NCBI GenBank assembly: GCA_015501595.1
Contig: JADNRX010000220.1
Span: 1 to 64,000 of the forward strand
Direction: 5' to 3'
DNA: 64,000 nt
Source: Hymenopellis radicata
Taxonomy: Eukaryota; Basidiomycota; Agaricomycetes; Agaricales; Physalacriaceae
Under the pieces are notes generated by a model. The model had not been told where the DNA came from, searched no databases, and saw only the letters and a list, made by a program, of their open reading frames with translations. Each line of letters starts with the position of its first letter. Positions within the stretch are counted from its first letter, which is position 1. Made by a program: the position numbers and the translations under genes. Of the stretch, positions 33,510-43,664 are shown piece by piece.

Positions 33510-33927
33510 CGCCAGGGAAGGTGAACACCTGCAACGAGGAGGAGAGTGGAAATCGAGGGCGGAGAAAGATGGCGCACAAAGGAGATGGCGACTGCTGATC
33601 ACGCGGAGGAAGCGGCGATTAGGATGAAGCGCATTGGAGCGGGTCTACGGCAGCTACCAGCTTAGGCTCATTGGGCGCTGGGAAGGTCGTAGATGACATG
33701 ACGGCCGAGTCGTCTTCAAGGTGCTCGTGCATTTGTCGTCCTCATATTCATACCGACTCCCATGGGTGAAGATTCGAACGACTGGCGGTCATAATGAAGA
33801 AGCAGAACTCGGGCCTTCTGGATAAGACGCCAGATGTATTGCATAGTTTCTTTTAGATAACAGATGTAACCAAGAAGCAGACCCATTACTCGCACTGCTC
33901 CCACACCATGAGTTGTCAGGTATTCTT
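33510..33927. other. Region between a small gene and the tubulin 3' end
   Basis: No supported gene. It presumably includes the 3' untranslated region of the minus-strand tubulin gene. Confidence 0.4.
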
Positions 33928-35719
33928 CTACTCTTCATCAACAAGAAGCTCTTCTTCCTCGTCGCCGATGCTAGAAAGCACTCAGTAAACGATCAGTTCA
34001 AATGCAAAGTGCCCAACTTGCGTGGCATTTTGGTATTGCTGATACTCCGCGACTAGATCATGCATGTTTGATTCGGCCTCCGTGAACTACCAGGTTTTCA
34101 TGTCAGTAAATGACAATCTACAGCGGGAACACACACCTCCATCTCGTCAATACAGTACCCTCCTCCGTGTAGCGATGTAAGAAAGCCCTGCGCTTGAACA
34201 TCAAAATAAATTGATCATTAACGCGCTTAAACAGCTCCTGGATGGCTGTGGAGTTTGCCAAGAACGTGACAGACATCTTAAGTCCACGCGGCGGAATGTT
34301 GCACTGAGATGTTTGAGCATTGTTAGGAATCCATTCGACAAAGTAGGCAGAGTTCTTGTTCTGGACGCTATGCATCTGGTCCTCGACTTCCTTCATGGAG
34401 ACCTTGCCACGGAAGATAGCAGATACCTGGGAGAAGAGCGACTATTACTATCAAGTTCAGAAGTTAGGACTGGAAAGGCTGACTGTCAGGTAACGGCCAT
34501 GTCTAGGGTCAGAAGCCACCATCATGTTCTTAGCATCGAACATCTGCTGGGTGAGTTCAGCGACAGTGACGGCGCGATACTGCTGACTACCACGTGCTGT
34601 CAGAGGTGCGAAGCCGGTCATAAAGAAATGGAGTCGGGGGAAAGGAACTGAGAAGAAATAAGAGAAGATATGCGAGTAGAAAGAGATCGACTCACCCATG
34701 TTAACAGCTAGTTTCCGCAAGTCCGAGTTCAATTGACCAGGGAATCGCAGACAAGTAGTAATCCCAGACATGACAATCGAGACCAACTGGTTAAGGTCGC
34801 CATAAGATGGGGATGACAACTTGAGCGTCCTGAAGCAAATGTCGTACAAGGCTTCGTTGTCGATACAGAACGTCTCGTCAGCGTTTTCAACCAACTGATG
34901 AACAGAGAGGATGGCGTTGTAAGGCTGTCGAGATTCGTCAGAGTCTGCCTAGGCGAACGGAGTTGACGGACCTCAACAACAGTATCCGAGACCTTGGGAC
35001 TGGGGACAACTGAGTACGTACATATCATGCGATCTGGATACTCTTCTCTGATCTTGGAGATGAGCAGCGTTCCCATTCCACCACCGGTACCACCACCAAG
35101 AGAGTGAGTGATTTGGAATCCTAATTCGAGCGTGTTGAGGGGTAGGTATCAAGGGAATTAACAATGACGGCACCTTGCAGGGAATCCGTTCCTTCCGCCT
35201 CTCTGCGAACTACGTCCAGCACAGAATCAACCAGCTCAGCGCCCTCCGTGTAATCTGAGAAGGATACATGAGATTGTGAGACGAAGTATTTACTTTACCA
35301 CTCACGTCCCTTTGCCCAATTGTTACCAGCACCGTTCTGCCCAAAGACATAATTGTCGGGCCGGAACAAGCCTCCTAGAGGACCTGAACGTACGGCGTCC
35401 ATCGTTCCCGGCTCGAGGTCGATCAAAACTGCCCGAGGAACGTACTTGTTATTGCCGACCTCATTGTAGTAGACAGATATACGCTCAAGTTGCGTATCGT
35501 TTGTTCCCCGGTACAGGCCGTCGGGTTGGATGTCATGTTCATCCGAGACGACCTCCCAGAATCGGGTGCCTGTACCAAGTTGCATTTGTCAGAGCCAGTA
35601 AAGTGTAAGACAGAACACACCGATCTGGTTACCGCACTGAACAATAATATCAGTTAACACAGATCACGTAGAGTTCCTTTATATACCTGGCCGGTTTGAA
35701 GGTGGATGATTTCACGCAT
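33928..35719 (-). CDS. Beta-tubulin, divergent copy with one frame disruption
   Basis: Starts [17 protein letters not shown] at 35719, the canonical beta-tubulin N-terminus whose MREI codons matter for mRNA autoregulation in other eukaryotes. GTP-binding signature [16 protein letters not shown] is intact. Many small introns match known fungal tubulin positions (for example after GQ, after QIG, inside KG/HYTEG). Later segments: [67 protein letters not shown]. Substitutions such as HRY for the usual HWY mark a divergent paralogue. Near 34155, between EEG and DEMEFTEAES, extra bases break the frame. The last intron (33971-34021) seems to use a GC donor and gives the acidic tail [12 protein letters not shown]. 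Probably a second tubulin isotype; expression as full protein depends on that disruption being an assembly error. Confidence 0.75.
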
Positions 35720-37931
35720 GCTATGGAGCCAATAAGTTAGATCGCCTTTGGTTGCATTTCACTACGGAAGTAAAATCGGCAGACGCGACAGAAGACCGCG
35801 TGCTGCGCCAGCGTAAGAGGAGACAGAACAAGCCTATCGGTGTCCAGGGATATGATTCAAATGACCGCCGCTCACATTGAAGTTATGGTACGACCCAGGA
35901 GAGGAACGGAGGACGCGAACCGACACGATAGTTCGAATGCAGGAACTAAATTGAAGAGAGATGTTATTAAATTGACGAGTCAGGCATCATTTCACACGCT
36001 GTCCGCTCCCCGCCGATGTGAATAGTCAAGCCTACTCACACTGACGGCCTCATCACACTGACGCTTGACGGAGCCGTACAACCTTGGTCCCAAGCCCGAG
36101 CGGTATTTATGGCGAACTAGCACTTCAACCATCATTCGAAAGACGAGAAGTCATAGTGAGGAAAGGGTGGGGAACAGGCAGCAGAGTATGAGTATGAGAT
36201 GTTGTAGCAGTGAAGAGAGACGCTGGGAAACGAAAATGAATGCCGGAGACGCGGCGACAGCCGAAAGGTGACCGGACCGGCTAGTCCGATGTCCCCGAGT
36301 CCAGGGCATCGCTTCCGCCATTCGAACTCGAGTTACATGGGGAGGGGCAGGAAACTCTCAGAATACTATGTCGACTGTCATATACAGCTACGCTGACGCT
36401 CTCTCGCGGTTATTGTGCTTCCCCATCTGGCGAGTATCAATATATCTCCGTACTTTGCAGGAGTGGCCCATGTGCATTTTCTACTCGCTCTGCGTGCAGG
36501 TTGACCACTCTCATCTACTTCTACAGGAGGTCACGCCGCACATCCTTAGTGTGCTCCCGCAGTGCGACGAGACGCTGGTGGATGTCAGTCTGATTGGATC
36601 ACGGGAGACACCTCATTATCTCCGTCGCACATTCTGGCGTACGTCGCTGGTGAACCCAGCAATGGTGGGACGAAACAGCATCTCTCGCATCTCAGGCGTA
36701 TCGCTCTACAGACGTCGCCGGCGCAAGTACAGCTCTTGGAGCGCATATTTTTGATGCGCGCCGTGCTAAAGCTGGGCGTTGCGATGTTGGAGCGTTGTAG
36801 ATTGTTTCTGGATCAAGACGACGATAACGCGACATGTGTATAGAACGGAATTAGGTCAGTTGAGTATGCGGGCTGTGTTATACAGATCAATTGCCGCTGA
36901 TGAGGGTGGTACGCTTCCGCTAACATAAGTAACCTGGCTACAATACGCAAAACATCATGGCGGCGACGTGCGCCGGAGCTTTGTAGCGCATCGTTGTAAG
37001 GGTGACGTTGTGTACCCGAAGCCATTCGAGGAGGCTTCACTAGAATAGAACACCTTCTGCTGGAAAGACCACGTCTGGCTGCGCTGAAGGTACCAGTCTC
37101 CGATTGCTATAAACCATTCAAGACGAGGTTATTGGCGAAGCTTGGAGACGTACCGGAATACCACGCCGTCGCGGTAAAGTTTATCGATAGGTAGACTGTA
37201 GGTGTGTGCTAGATCGAGGTTGTTAATACGCGGCGTCGCCACTAAATCAGAGCGATTCCCTCTGCCCGAAACCAGTGCGGGTTCTAGCATAGCGAGACCG
37301 AGTATTTGAGAGTGAACCTGAGGACCTAGAGAACGATTCCATCGCTTCTTACATGATGTATAAATCATGGAAAGTAGACTTAGTGACCAGGAATAGAGCA
37401 GATAATAATATCACAGCAAGAGATGCCTATTGAAAGAGCCAAAGATCAGAACGAAGGTGTATCCAAGCCTGGGTTAACGTGTCGGTACGCTGGAGTCTCC
37501 GTGTCCAGTTCAAACCAGGCGAGGAGACGACGAGCATTGGCATTATGGAGATTTCAAATGCATAGTGTTGAGTGTAAAAGCAACGGTGCGGATGTCGGGC
37601 CGAAACTCGGGTCACCCACTTTAGTCCGAGGACAGTCATAAACCAGCACGTCTTGCTCCTCCTACTCGCTTCCAAGTTTCTTTACTGCTACGTATCCATG
37701 TTATCTCCATTGACGTGGCTACATAGCCTGGTGTATGGAACGGAAGAAGGAGTTCGGCCGGATCCGCGTCTGATGACGTCACTGCTCTCCTTTGTCCGTA
37801 ACCTCCACTGCAAGGCCGTCGTATTACGGTCCCATGCTCGTCAACAACCGGCAAAGGACAAATGAAATTACAGAGGCGGTGTTCAAGCTCCGTCCGAAGT
37901 TACGTGTCCACCACGCCTTTGCCTCCACACA
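35720..37931. other. 2.2 kb without a convincing gene
   Basis: 35720-36250 is the tubulin upstream region. Around 36368-36843 (+) two overlapping frames (HSHLLLQEVTPHILSVLPQC; QLLERIFLMRAVLKLGVAML) look weakly protein-like and may be debris of an F-box/LRR gene. On the minus strand 37129-37368 encodes LDLAHTYSLPIDKLYRDGVV, also plausible debris. None has domain support or consistent splicing. Confidence 0.35.
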
Positions 37932-39153
37932 ATGAGCTGGCGAGTACATCTTCCCCCTCCTCTGCCGGTTACCTTTCTAATGCTACTCAATAGCCCCGAA
38001 CAAGGATGGTTCGCATTGCCCGACTCGTGGCCTCTAGAGCCGCTCACGACGCGGACGTTCATCACGATGGTTCTACCGCTCTTCGTCGCGTACTTGCTCA
38101 CCGCTGTGCTCGTTATAACCCCAGGGACATACGCTGTTCGAATATCCCTCCTCCCGCTTTCGTTATGGCTCGCATTTCGTTCGTGTACGCGTCTAGAAGC
38201 GAATGTGGGTAATGCAGAGTGGGTTGGTAATAATCTCGCGTTGATGGTACGTGTCGTTGCTCTTCTTCTTCTGGTATTACTAAGATGGCGTGCAGACAGT
38301 GGTAGGCGTAATAATAATGCGCATAACCGGCTGGACATTCCAGCGCCATCACTTTGTTCGAACGGGAACACGGGAACGCGCTGTCTTGATAGACGCGTGT
38401 GATCTATGCTGCAACTTTCGGGGTATAGGGTGGGACTGGACAAGCGGCGCACCTCCTCCTCCACAGCGCCACCTCGACAAACGCGCTTTTGCGCTTAACG
38501 CACTCTTGGGCTACACCATCAACGCCCTCCTCTTCGAATTCGCTCTTCTCCTCCGGGATAACATCTTCCCCCCATCTCCCCTACGACTGCCCTTCACCCT
38601 CCGGCGTCTCCTCCAAGCGCTCATATACCCGATATCGACCTACGCCCACCTTCAAGCGTACTACCACATCTACTCCCTCCTCGGCGTCTTCCTCCTCTCC
38701 CAATCCCCCGCCTCTTGGCCCCCGCTCTTCAACCGCCCATGGCTCTCCACCTCCCTCTCCGAGTTCTGGGGCCGAAGATGGCATCAGGGCTTTCGGGACA
38801 TGTTCGGGCGCGTCGGCGGACAGCGCGTTCTCGGCACGTTCCTCGCGAGCGGCGTCTTTCATGATCTGGGCATATGGGGTATGTCAAGGAGGAGCGGGTT
38901 ATGTTGTAATTTGACGGCGTATTTTGGGATGATGGCGCTAGGGATTGGGGCCGAGTACGCCGTGAGGAGGTGCACGGGCAAGAGGGTGAGTGGGACGTGT
39001 GGGAGGGTGTGGATGGTGGGTTGGATTCTTGGGTGGGCGGTCGCGACCATGGGGGAGGAGTGTATGCACGACTTTTATAGGTCTATGACGATTAATTGGT
39101 TAGTGAGACCGGTGTATGTCATTTACAATCTATTACTGCAGATAAGCGGTTAA
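37932..39153 (+). CDS. Wax-synthase-type MBOAT acyltransferase
   Basis: Two exons, 37932-38246 and 38296-39153, joined phase 0 (NNLALM/TVVGVIIMRI), 390 aa. Several membrane helices: FITMVLPLFVAYLLTAVLVI, LLPLSLWLAF, LGYTINALLFEFALLL, YYHIYSLLGVFLLS, LTAYFGMMALGIG, WMVGWILGWAVA. Family landmarks: LCCNFRGIGWDWTSG (RGIGWNW motif), PPLFNRPWLSTSLSEFWGRR, WHQGFRDMFG, and FLASGVFHDLG containing the conserved catalytic His. This matches fungal wax-synthase/MBOAT_2 proteins such as trichothecene or meroterpenoid acetyltransferases. It transfers an acyl group to a hydroxyl on a lipophilic acceptor at the ER membrane; the acceptor is unknown. A soluble acyltransferase gene stands 2.4 kb downstream. Confidence 0.82.
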
Positions 39154-39423
39154 TATCCATGTTTATTTCCGTAGACAAATTACCGGATATTATCGGCGGC
39201 CTTGAGCAAGTATCTTCTTCCGGCGCGTACTCCGACTTTGCAGACGGCGGATGCGCGATCTCTCCTCCCCATGCGAACACGGTCGTCGCGACAGTCTTCT
39301 CTTACTGTGATTCTTTCGCCTATTCAGATCCATGGCAATCTCACGGCTGGACATACCGTAACCCAAGATCGTATGTCAATAATGTTGTACAGGTGCTCGT
39401 GTAACTAACGAGGAGAATCTCCT

Positions 39424-39796
39424 TCAGGCCCCAATAGACATAGCATCCTCTCTTCGCTCAGAGTCGCGCCGCTCTCCATCTTTACTGGCTTCGCCTTTGT
39501 CTGCGTTCTTCTCCTGCTGCTCCCGTATTAGCCGATGGATCGCTTCCAAGGGCATACACGCGTACCTCTTCACTATTCTTAACCTTCTTCTCGTGCGCCT
39601 TAGCCACTCGCTTGGCCCCCGCGACTTTGCGCCCCGTCTTGTTCTCCGCCGGAGCGAGGTCTGCCGCGTTTACGGCGGGACCTTCGTCCCGTTCGTCTTC
39701 TTCGCCAGGCTCGTATAAATCGAAGCCTCTGCCGTGGAGAAGCAATTGGTGAAAAAGCATATATCCCCCGAAGTCGAAAAAGGTGACGAAAGGCAT
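39424..39796 (-). CDS. Small charged protein, family A copy 2
   Basis: Starts MPFVTFFDFGGYMLFHQLLL, then a Glu/Asp-rich segment and AENKTGRKVAGAKRVAKAHE, the family hallmark. Read straight through, it ends YALGSDPSANTGAAGEERRQ... at 39482. In the neighbouring frame the sequence is AIHRLIREQQEKNADKGE...REDAMSIGA with stop at 39424, clearly matching copy A3 (IHRLIDEQQEHEA...EGAMCTGA). So the conserved C-terminus lies in the other frame, with the shift at GAAGAG/GTACGCGT, the same point as in copy A1. Either an unusually short intron is spliced there or all copies drifted independently. Function unknown; not part of either large inverted block. Confidence 0.5.
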
Positions 39797-40641
39797 GGTG
39801 GCGTTTGTTGGTTTGTAGGAGGGCGGATGAAGACAGGCTGGCGTTGAGAGGCCTTTCTTTATATATCGCTTTGAACCGTGTGCTCACGTGAAGACGCGCC
39901 GAAAGGGAACAATGGGAGTGTCACATGGGCGCAGTTGTACAATGGAACAATGGGCACGATCGTAAGGCTTGAGCGGTCTTTGACAGATGCGGTGAGCTGG
40001 ACTTGCCTTCATTTCCTTCACGTTGATAACAATCCAAGTTCTTCTAGACCGAAATATAACACAGTAGCCCGACAGTGGCGACCACCTCGACTGGTTTGCC
40101 ACAGTATAACTATAGCGAACGAAGTCGGTGGTCTTCACAAACTCGTTGATCATCCCTGGGCCTTTGTGCGCCAAAGTCATTGAGACTTACGAGTCTGATC
40201 TAAGCGTCTGTATCAGAACATTGTCCATCCATACGCGCGCGGTGCTACGAGGTCAATGTTTCATCAACTCCAAGTCTCCACTGGCATCCTAGGATGCATT
40301 TCGCACTAGACGCTACTGCCATTTAATTTTCCTTGTAGGTTTTAAGCAAGCCTCCGTCGACGGAAGTTTCCAAAGTCTCGGTGCGGAGAAAAGAGACAAT
40401 TTCAGCGATCGCACAGATAAATGTGACGTCAGGTTTCCAACGTTGCTCCTAAATCGCCACATGTGCATGAGCGCCCACCGCCATCGCTCTTTCACTTTCA
40501 TCCTTTCGCCATTTCGCTGTCCGCAGCCATTTTTTGTTTGTGTGAGCTATCTCCCTCATTCACCCGTCGCGTCTTAAACAGTATTGCAGCACTGTCGAAT
40601 ATGATCCGTTTTGACGACATCCCCCGGCGGTCCAGCAGTCC
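39797..40641. other. Intergenic region upstream of the phosphatase and of small protein A2
   Basis: Contains the TATA-like box of A2 (39857-39866). Short antisense open frames at 39878-40180 lack support. An ATG at 40602 (MIRFDDIPRRSSS) is out of frame with the phosphatase and could be an upstream open reading frame overlapping its start. Confidence 0.4.
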
Positions 40642-41202
40642 ATGTGCACGCCGATGAACCAGATACCGTTGCCCGACGATCCCACGCACTCATCCGGCGC
40701 ACTGTTCATTGGTTCTCTATCTGCGGTATACGAAACGGAGCAGCTGCGCGAAAACCATATCACCCACCTGGTGCAAGTATTAGACGTGCCTTGGCTACCG
40801 CTTTCCGAGGACGATGGGTTTCAATGCTATCGCATCGACCTTCTCGACAAGCCCTCGGAGGATCTTCGTCCGCATTTGGAGGCGGCGTGTTCGTACATTG
40901 ACGACGCGCTCAATGGCGGGGGAAGCGTTCTGGTGCACTGCCAGCAGGTATATGATGTTGACCGTATTGTTGAGCTGCTTGTTGATGGGTCTTGTTTCTT
41001 GTTTCTGCAGGGTGTCTCTCGGAGCGCGGCTATCGTTATTGCGTATCTCATACGGAACGGCGGTATGTCTTTCGACGGCGCATTTGCGCTAGTTAAACAC
41101 GAGCGGGCGTGTATAAAGCCCAACTCGGGGTTTGTGCAGGCGCTGAAGGAGTGGGAGCGTCAGTGGCGCCAACCGTTACTAGGGCCCAGGACTACGTCTT
41201 GA
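40642..41202 (+). CDS. Dual-specificity protein phosphatase
   Basis: Two exons, 40642-40947 and 41011-41202, with a 63-nt intron that lies in frame without stops; spliced length 165 aa. The fold is a compact DSP: ALFIGSLSAVYETEQLRENH, ITHLVQVLDVP, YRIDLLDKPSEDLRPHLEAA, then the active site VHCQQ/GVSRSAAIVIAYLI, i.e. HCxxGxSRS with catalytic Cys and the phosphate-binding Arg split by the intron. The general-acid Asp is expected in the IDLLDKP segment. Such single-domain DSPs dephosphorylate MAP kinases or other phospho-Ser/Thr/Tyr proteins in cytosol or nucleus. Retaining the intron would insert 21 residues inside the catalytic loop without a stop, which offers a possible inactive splice form. 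Confidence 0.88.
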   Translation: MCTPMNQIPLPDDPTHSSGALFIGSLSAVYETEQLRENHITHLVQVLDVPWLPLSEDDGFQCYRIDLLDKPSEDLRPHLEAACSYIDDALNGGGSVLVHCQQVYDVDRIVELLVDGSCFLFLQGVSRSAAIVIAYLIRNGGMSFDGAFALVKHERACIKPNSGFVQALKEWERQWRQPLLGPRTTS

Positions 41203-41549
41203 GCGAATTTGACGTCACCATGATGCGACGGGCTCCATTTCACATATACTCCATAGAGAATGAATTTTACGCATGTAACAGATGTATTATGTATATTCAC
41301 ATTCATGTAACACTGAGAAATGTAGCTTTTCAGACGAATTCTGCTTTCAACGTGCAGTGGCGCAGATCGCGTTCGATGACACTAGAAACATAAACTCTTT
41401 CCATTTCTCGAGATGTCGCTTGACCGTAGCCCCATCGACAGCTTTGCTGTTATAATCCGCGCTGAGCTCCATTTGTCCTTTCCACGTCGAAATGCGAAAG
41501 AACCTGCACTGATATCAGATAGGAATCTGGATGCCAGAAAGAGGAAGGC
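41203..41549. other. Short spacer between convergent genes
   Basis: 3' regions of the phosphatase and the acyltransferase meet here. The part near 41520-41549 (CTGGCATCC, AGAGGAAGG) also belongs to the segment copied at 26.17-26.28 kb. Confidence 0.5.
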
Positions 41550-43177
41550 TTACGGTCCTGGATCTACGCGATTCAGCGAGGTAAAGAAGCTCTTGATGCA
41601 CAGAACTGGTGCTCCGTTCTCGTCTGCGTATTCTGGAGGAAGATATCGCTCCCCGATTCCATCGCTTGAGAACATGTAGCAGTGGTTGGGAGTTATTCTG
41701 CGGTGAGAGTATCAGGTAAAATCGGTAAGTGAAAGGACACGTACAAAGATTTTGTAGCCGCCTTCTTCATAGAGACGGCTTGCAGCTCTGCTAGCTGGCC
41801 CATCGTGCTTAGCGGGGCTGGGATAGCAGCTTGCACCTCGTACGTCGCGCGAACGAACGACATTGCTTTTGCTAGGGTGCGGGCGTTTAGTGCTTGGGAC
41901 GGGGTGGAATTGGCGGTCCCAGCAGAGAAGAGTGATACTGGAATTCGAAATATCGAGGTTCCCACACTATAACCGGTGTACGAGCGGGTATACTCGGGTT
42001 GTAGGCGATGTCGATAGTTGGTGATGCTGAAATTATTGAGGAAGGACTGGGAGCCTTTCGAAGGCGGGTTGTCGTTGACGGTCACCATGGAGAGAGCGGC
42101 GTGTGCTGTAGAATAACGTTCAGTAAAGGAGACGTGAATGCAGCGAAGGGTATACCCAAGTGCGTGACGGTGTACGCATGACTCGACGGAATCGATTTCA
42201 GGGCCGTTAAGAGGAAACTGGTATCTTCTTGAGAGAGTAGTAGTGCTGCTCGGTGACACGATGGAAGACTTCCTGTTGCTGCTTGACGAGCGCGAAAACC
42301 ATGTTTATCATTCTAAAGCTCGCATGTTAGATTTGTGGGATGACTGAAAAGAACAACTTGCCTGAAAATAATCAACCATTGTGTCGTTGACCTGTTTCAG
42401 GGAGCCGTAATACGGATGAAGGAAAGTCGGGAGATCGTCTGAGAGTAACGGAATGGGAAGAGGCTCGTCGTCAGAAAGAACATCGGATACACACGGGGTC
42501 AAGTTCTCGACTTCAGTACCCCATTGTAGCGCGGTGACTACCTCCTCGCGGCTGGAAGAGAGAAACCGAGAAAGATGCTCCAGATAACGGATCATGATAA
42601 GTTTAACGCCAGTTCCGTCGAACGGAGTGTGATGACTGTGGAAGAGGAGTCCGAATTCGGAGACATGGGCGGAGTCCGAGTCGGTGCACGAGAAATGCAG
42701 CCATGTCTGGTCGCCAGCCGAAGACGGTACGGGCCATGGTCCCACCTCTCTCCTCAGGGTATCGAGGTCAAGGCCTGAATGTACGCAAAATGTTCGGTCT
42801 GCCCAAGCCGACGCGCTAGATGGTGTCGGGGAATGGTACTGCAGATGGCCTTGGTCGTCGCCGTCAACATGAATGGTGCACGCGACAGTGGGGATATGGT
42901 AGCGTAGCCAAAGCCAAGATTCGCGGCACGCGACGATGAGTTTGTTCCGGGGTACATTGGCAATGAGCTGAATAGAAAGTGCGAAGAATAAGGTCTGATC
43001 GCCCTTCATATAGCGGTTCATGACATCGTGGATGTTTTCCCCGCCAAAGAGAAGACGTGTACGCGCGGGAAACGCGGGGTCATTGGAGGCAAGTGTGGTC
43101 CAGCTAAACTTGTGTATGTCGTATTTAGTGAGCAATTTATCCAGGTTAGTCGTCATTGGGCCGTGAGGGAGATTCAT
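41550..43177 (-). CDS. Condensation-type (Tri3-like) acyltransferase
   Basis: Starts MNLPHGPMTTNLDKLLTKYD at 43177. The N-terminal half holds the acyltransferase motif HHxxxDG as LLFHSHHTPFDGTGVKLIMI, near 42600-42640. The second half: INMVFALVKQQQEVFHRV, GYTLRCIHVSFTERY, FRIPVSLFS, and last exon TPNHCYMFSSDGIGERYLPP ending NRVDPGP at 41550. This layout fits condensation/BAHD-like O-acyltransferases of fungi such as trichothecene 15-O-acetyltransferase relatives. The intron before the last exon (GTACGT...CCGCAG) is well supported. The junction after DTMVDYFQ near 42308 is not: a GC donor exists but the frames do not match, so an extra intron or an indel is possible. Likely acylates a small hydroxylated metabolite in the cytosol. 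Its 3' end is duplicated at 26.2 kb. Confidence 0.7.
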
Positions 43178-43471
43178 AGATTGTCGTAATCGATTCCGAA
43201 GTATATTGTTTTAACGCTGTTGGTCTGCAGTCAGTCATAGCAGGAAAACAGAGAGCCAGATTGTACATGCAAGATCGGTGGTGGAAGGAAACCATGATGG
43301 TCAGCGTCGATCACTTTCAATTTGATCGCCGGTCTGGACTCTTTTTCTCCAACCACCATCACATCTCGCGGCGTCGCGTTTATGTCGCGTACTTGGAAGG
43401 TACTGTAATAAGGTACGTCGCTGGCATTTTCGAAAACCTCTAAGATCATCATCCCAAGTTCAGGCTGGCTC
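43178..43471. other. Upstream region of the acyltransferase, with an unassigned frame
   Basis: On the minus strand 43473-43231 encodes a protein-like segment (PELGMMILEVFENASDVPYY, then VRDINATPRDVMVVGEKESR) ending in a stop 50 bp before the acyltransferase ATG. It may be an exon of an earlier gene truncated by the rearrangement at 43.47 kb. Not recognised. Confidence 0.3.
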
Positions 43472-43664
43472 AAGTCTTCGTATGAGATCTGTGGGCGTGA
43501 TCAAACGTGCAGGGCGGATACTCATCAAGCCGAACTCGAGGGAAAAGAGACTACGACCAAGGGAGCAGGCTCTGCGCAGCCGTCAGAGTGTGTGGCATTC
43601 TCTTCACAGCACCCTTTGGACTTACCAGGAGTCCCAGACTCGACTCGTGCTCAGGAACCGACCC
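43472..43664 (+). other. Displaced copy of the 5' flank of the beta-solenoid gene
   Basis: This stretch matches the reverse complement of about 25760-25990. Shared strings include ATCAAACGTGCAGG, CGGATACTCATC, CAGGCTCTGCGCAGCCGTCA, GTGTGGCATTCTCT and CAGACTCGACTCGTGCTCAG. Homology stops near 43664 and passes directly into sequence matching exon 2 of the RRM gene. It is a chimeric junction created during duplication. Confidence 0.85.

Noticed and set aside
38489..38914. Ser/Pro-rich 141-residue frame within the MBOAT gene
   Set aside because: Shifted-frame shadow of the membrane protein; the MBOAT motifs lie in the other frame.
42290..42325. GC-AG intron in the condensation-type acyltransferase (GCAAGT after TTTCAG)
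   Set aside because: The donor string fits, but splicing there gives a frame different from the downstream coding frame, so it cannot be counted with the two better GC-AG introns.
37932..43177. Complete biosynthetic gene cluster
   Set aside because: Only tailoring-type acyltransferases are present; no backbone enzyme, P450 or transporter, and a tubulin gene and phosphatase lie among them. Kept only as a low-interest inference.
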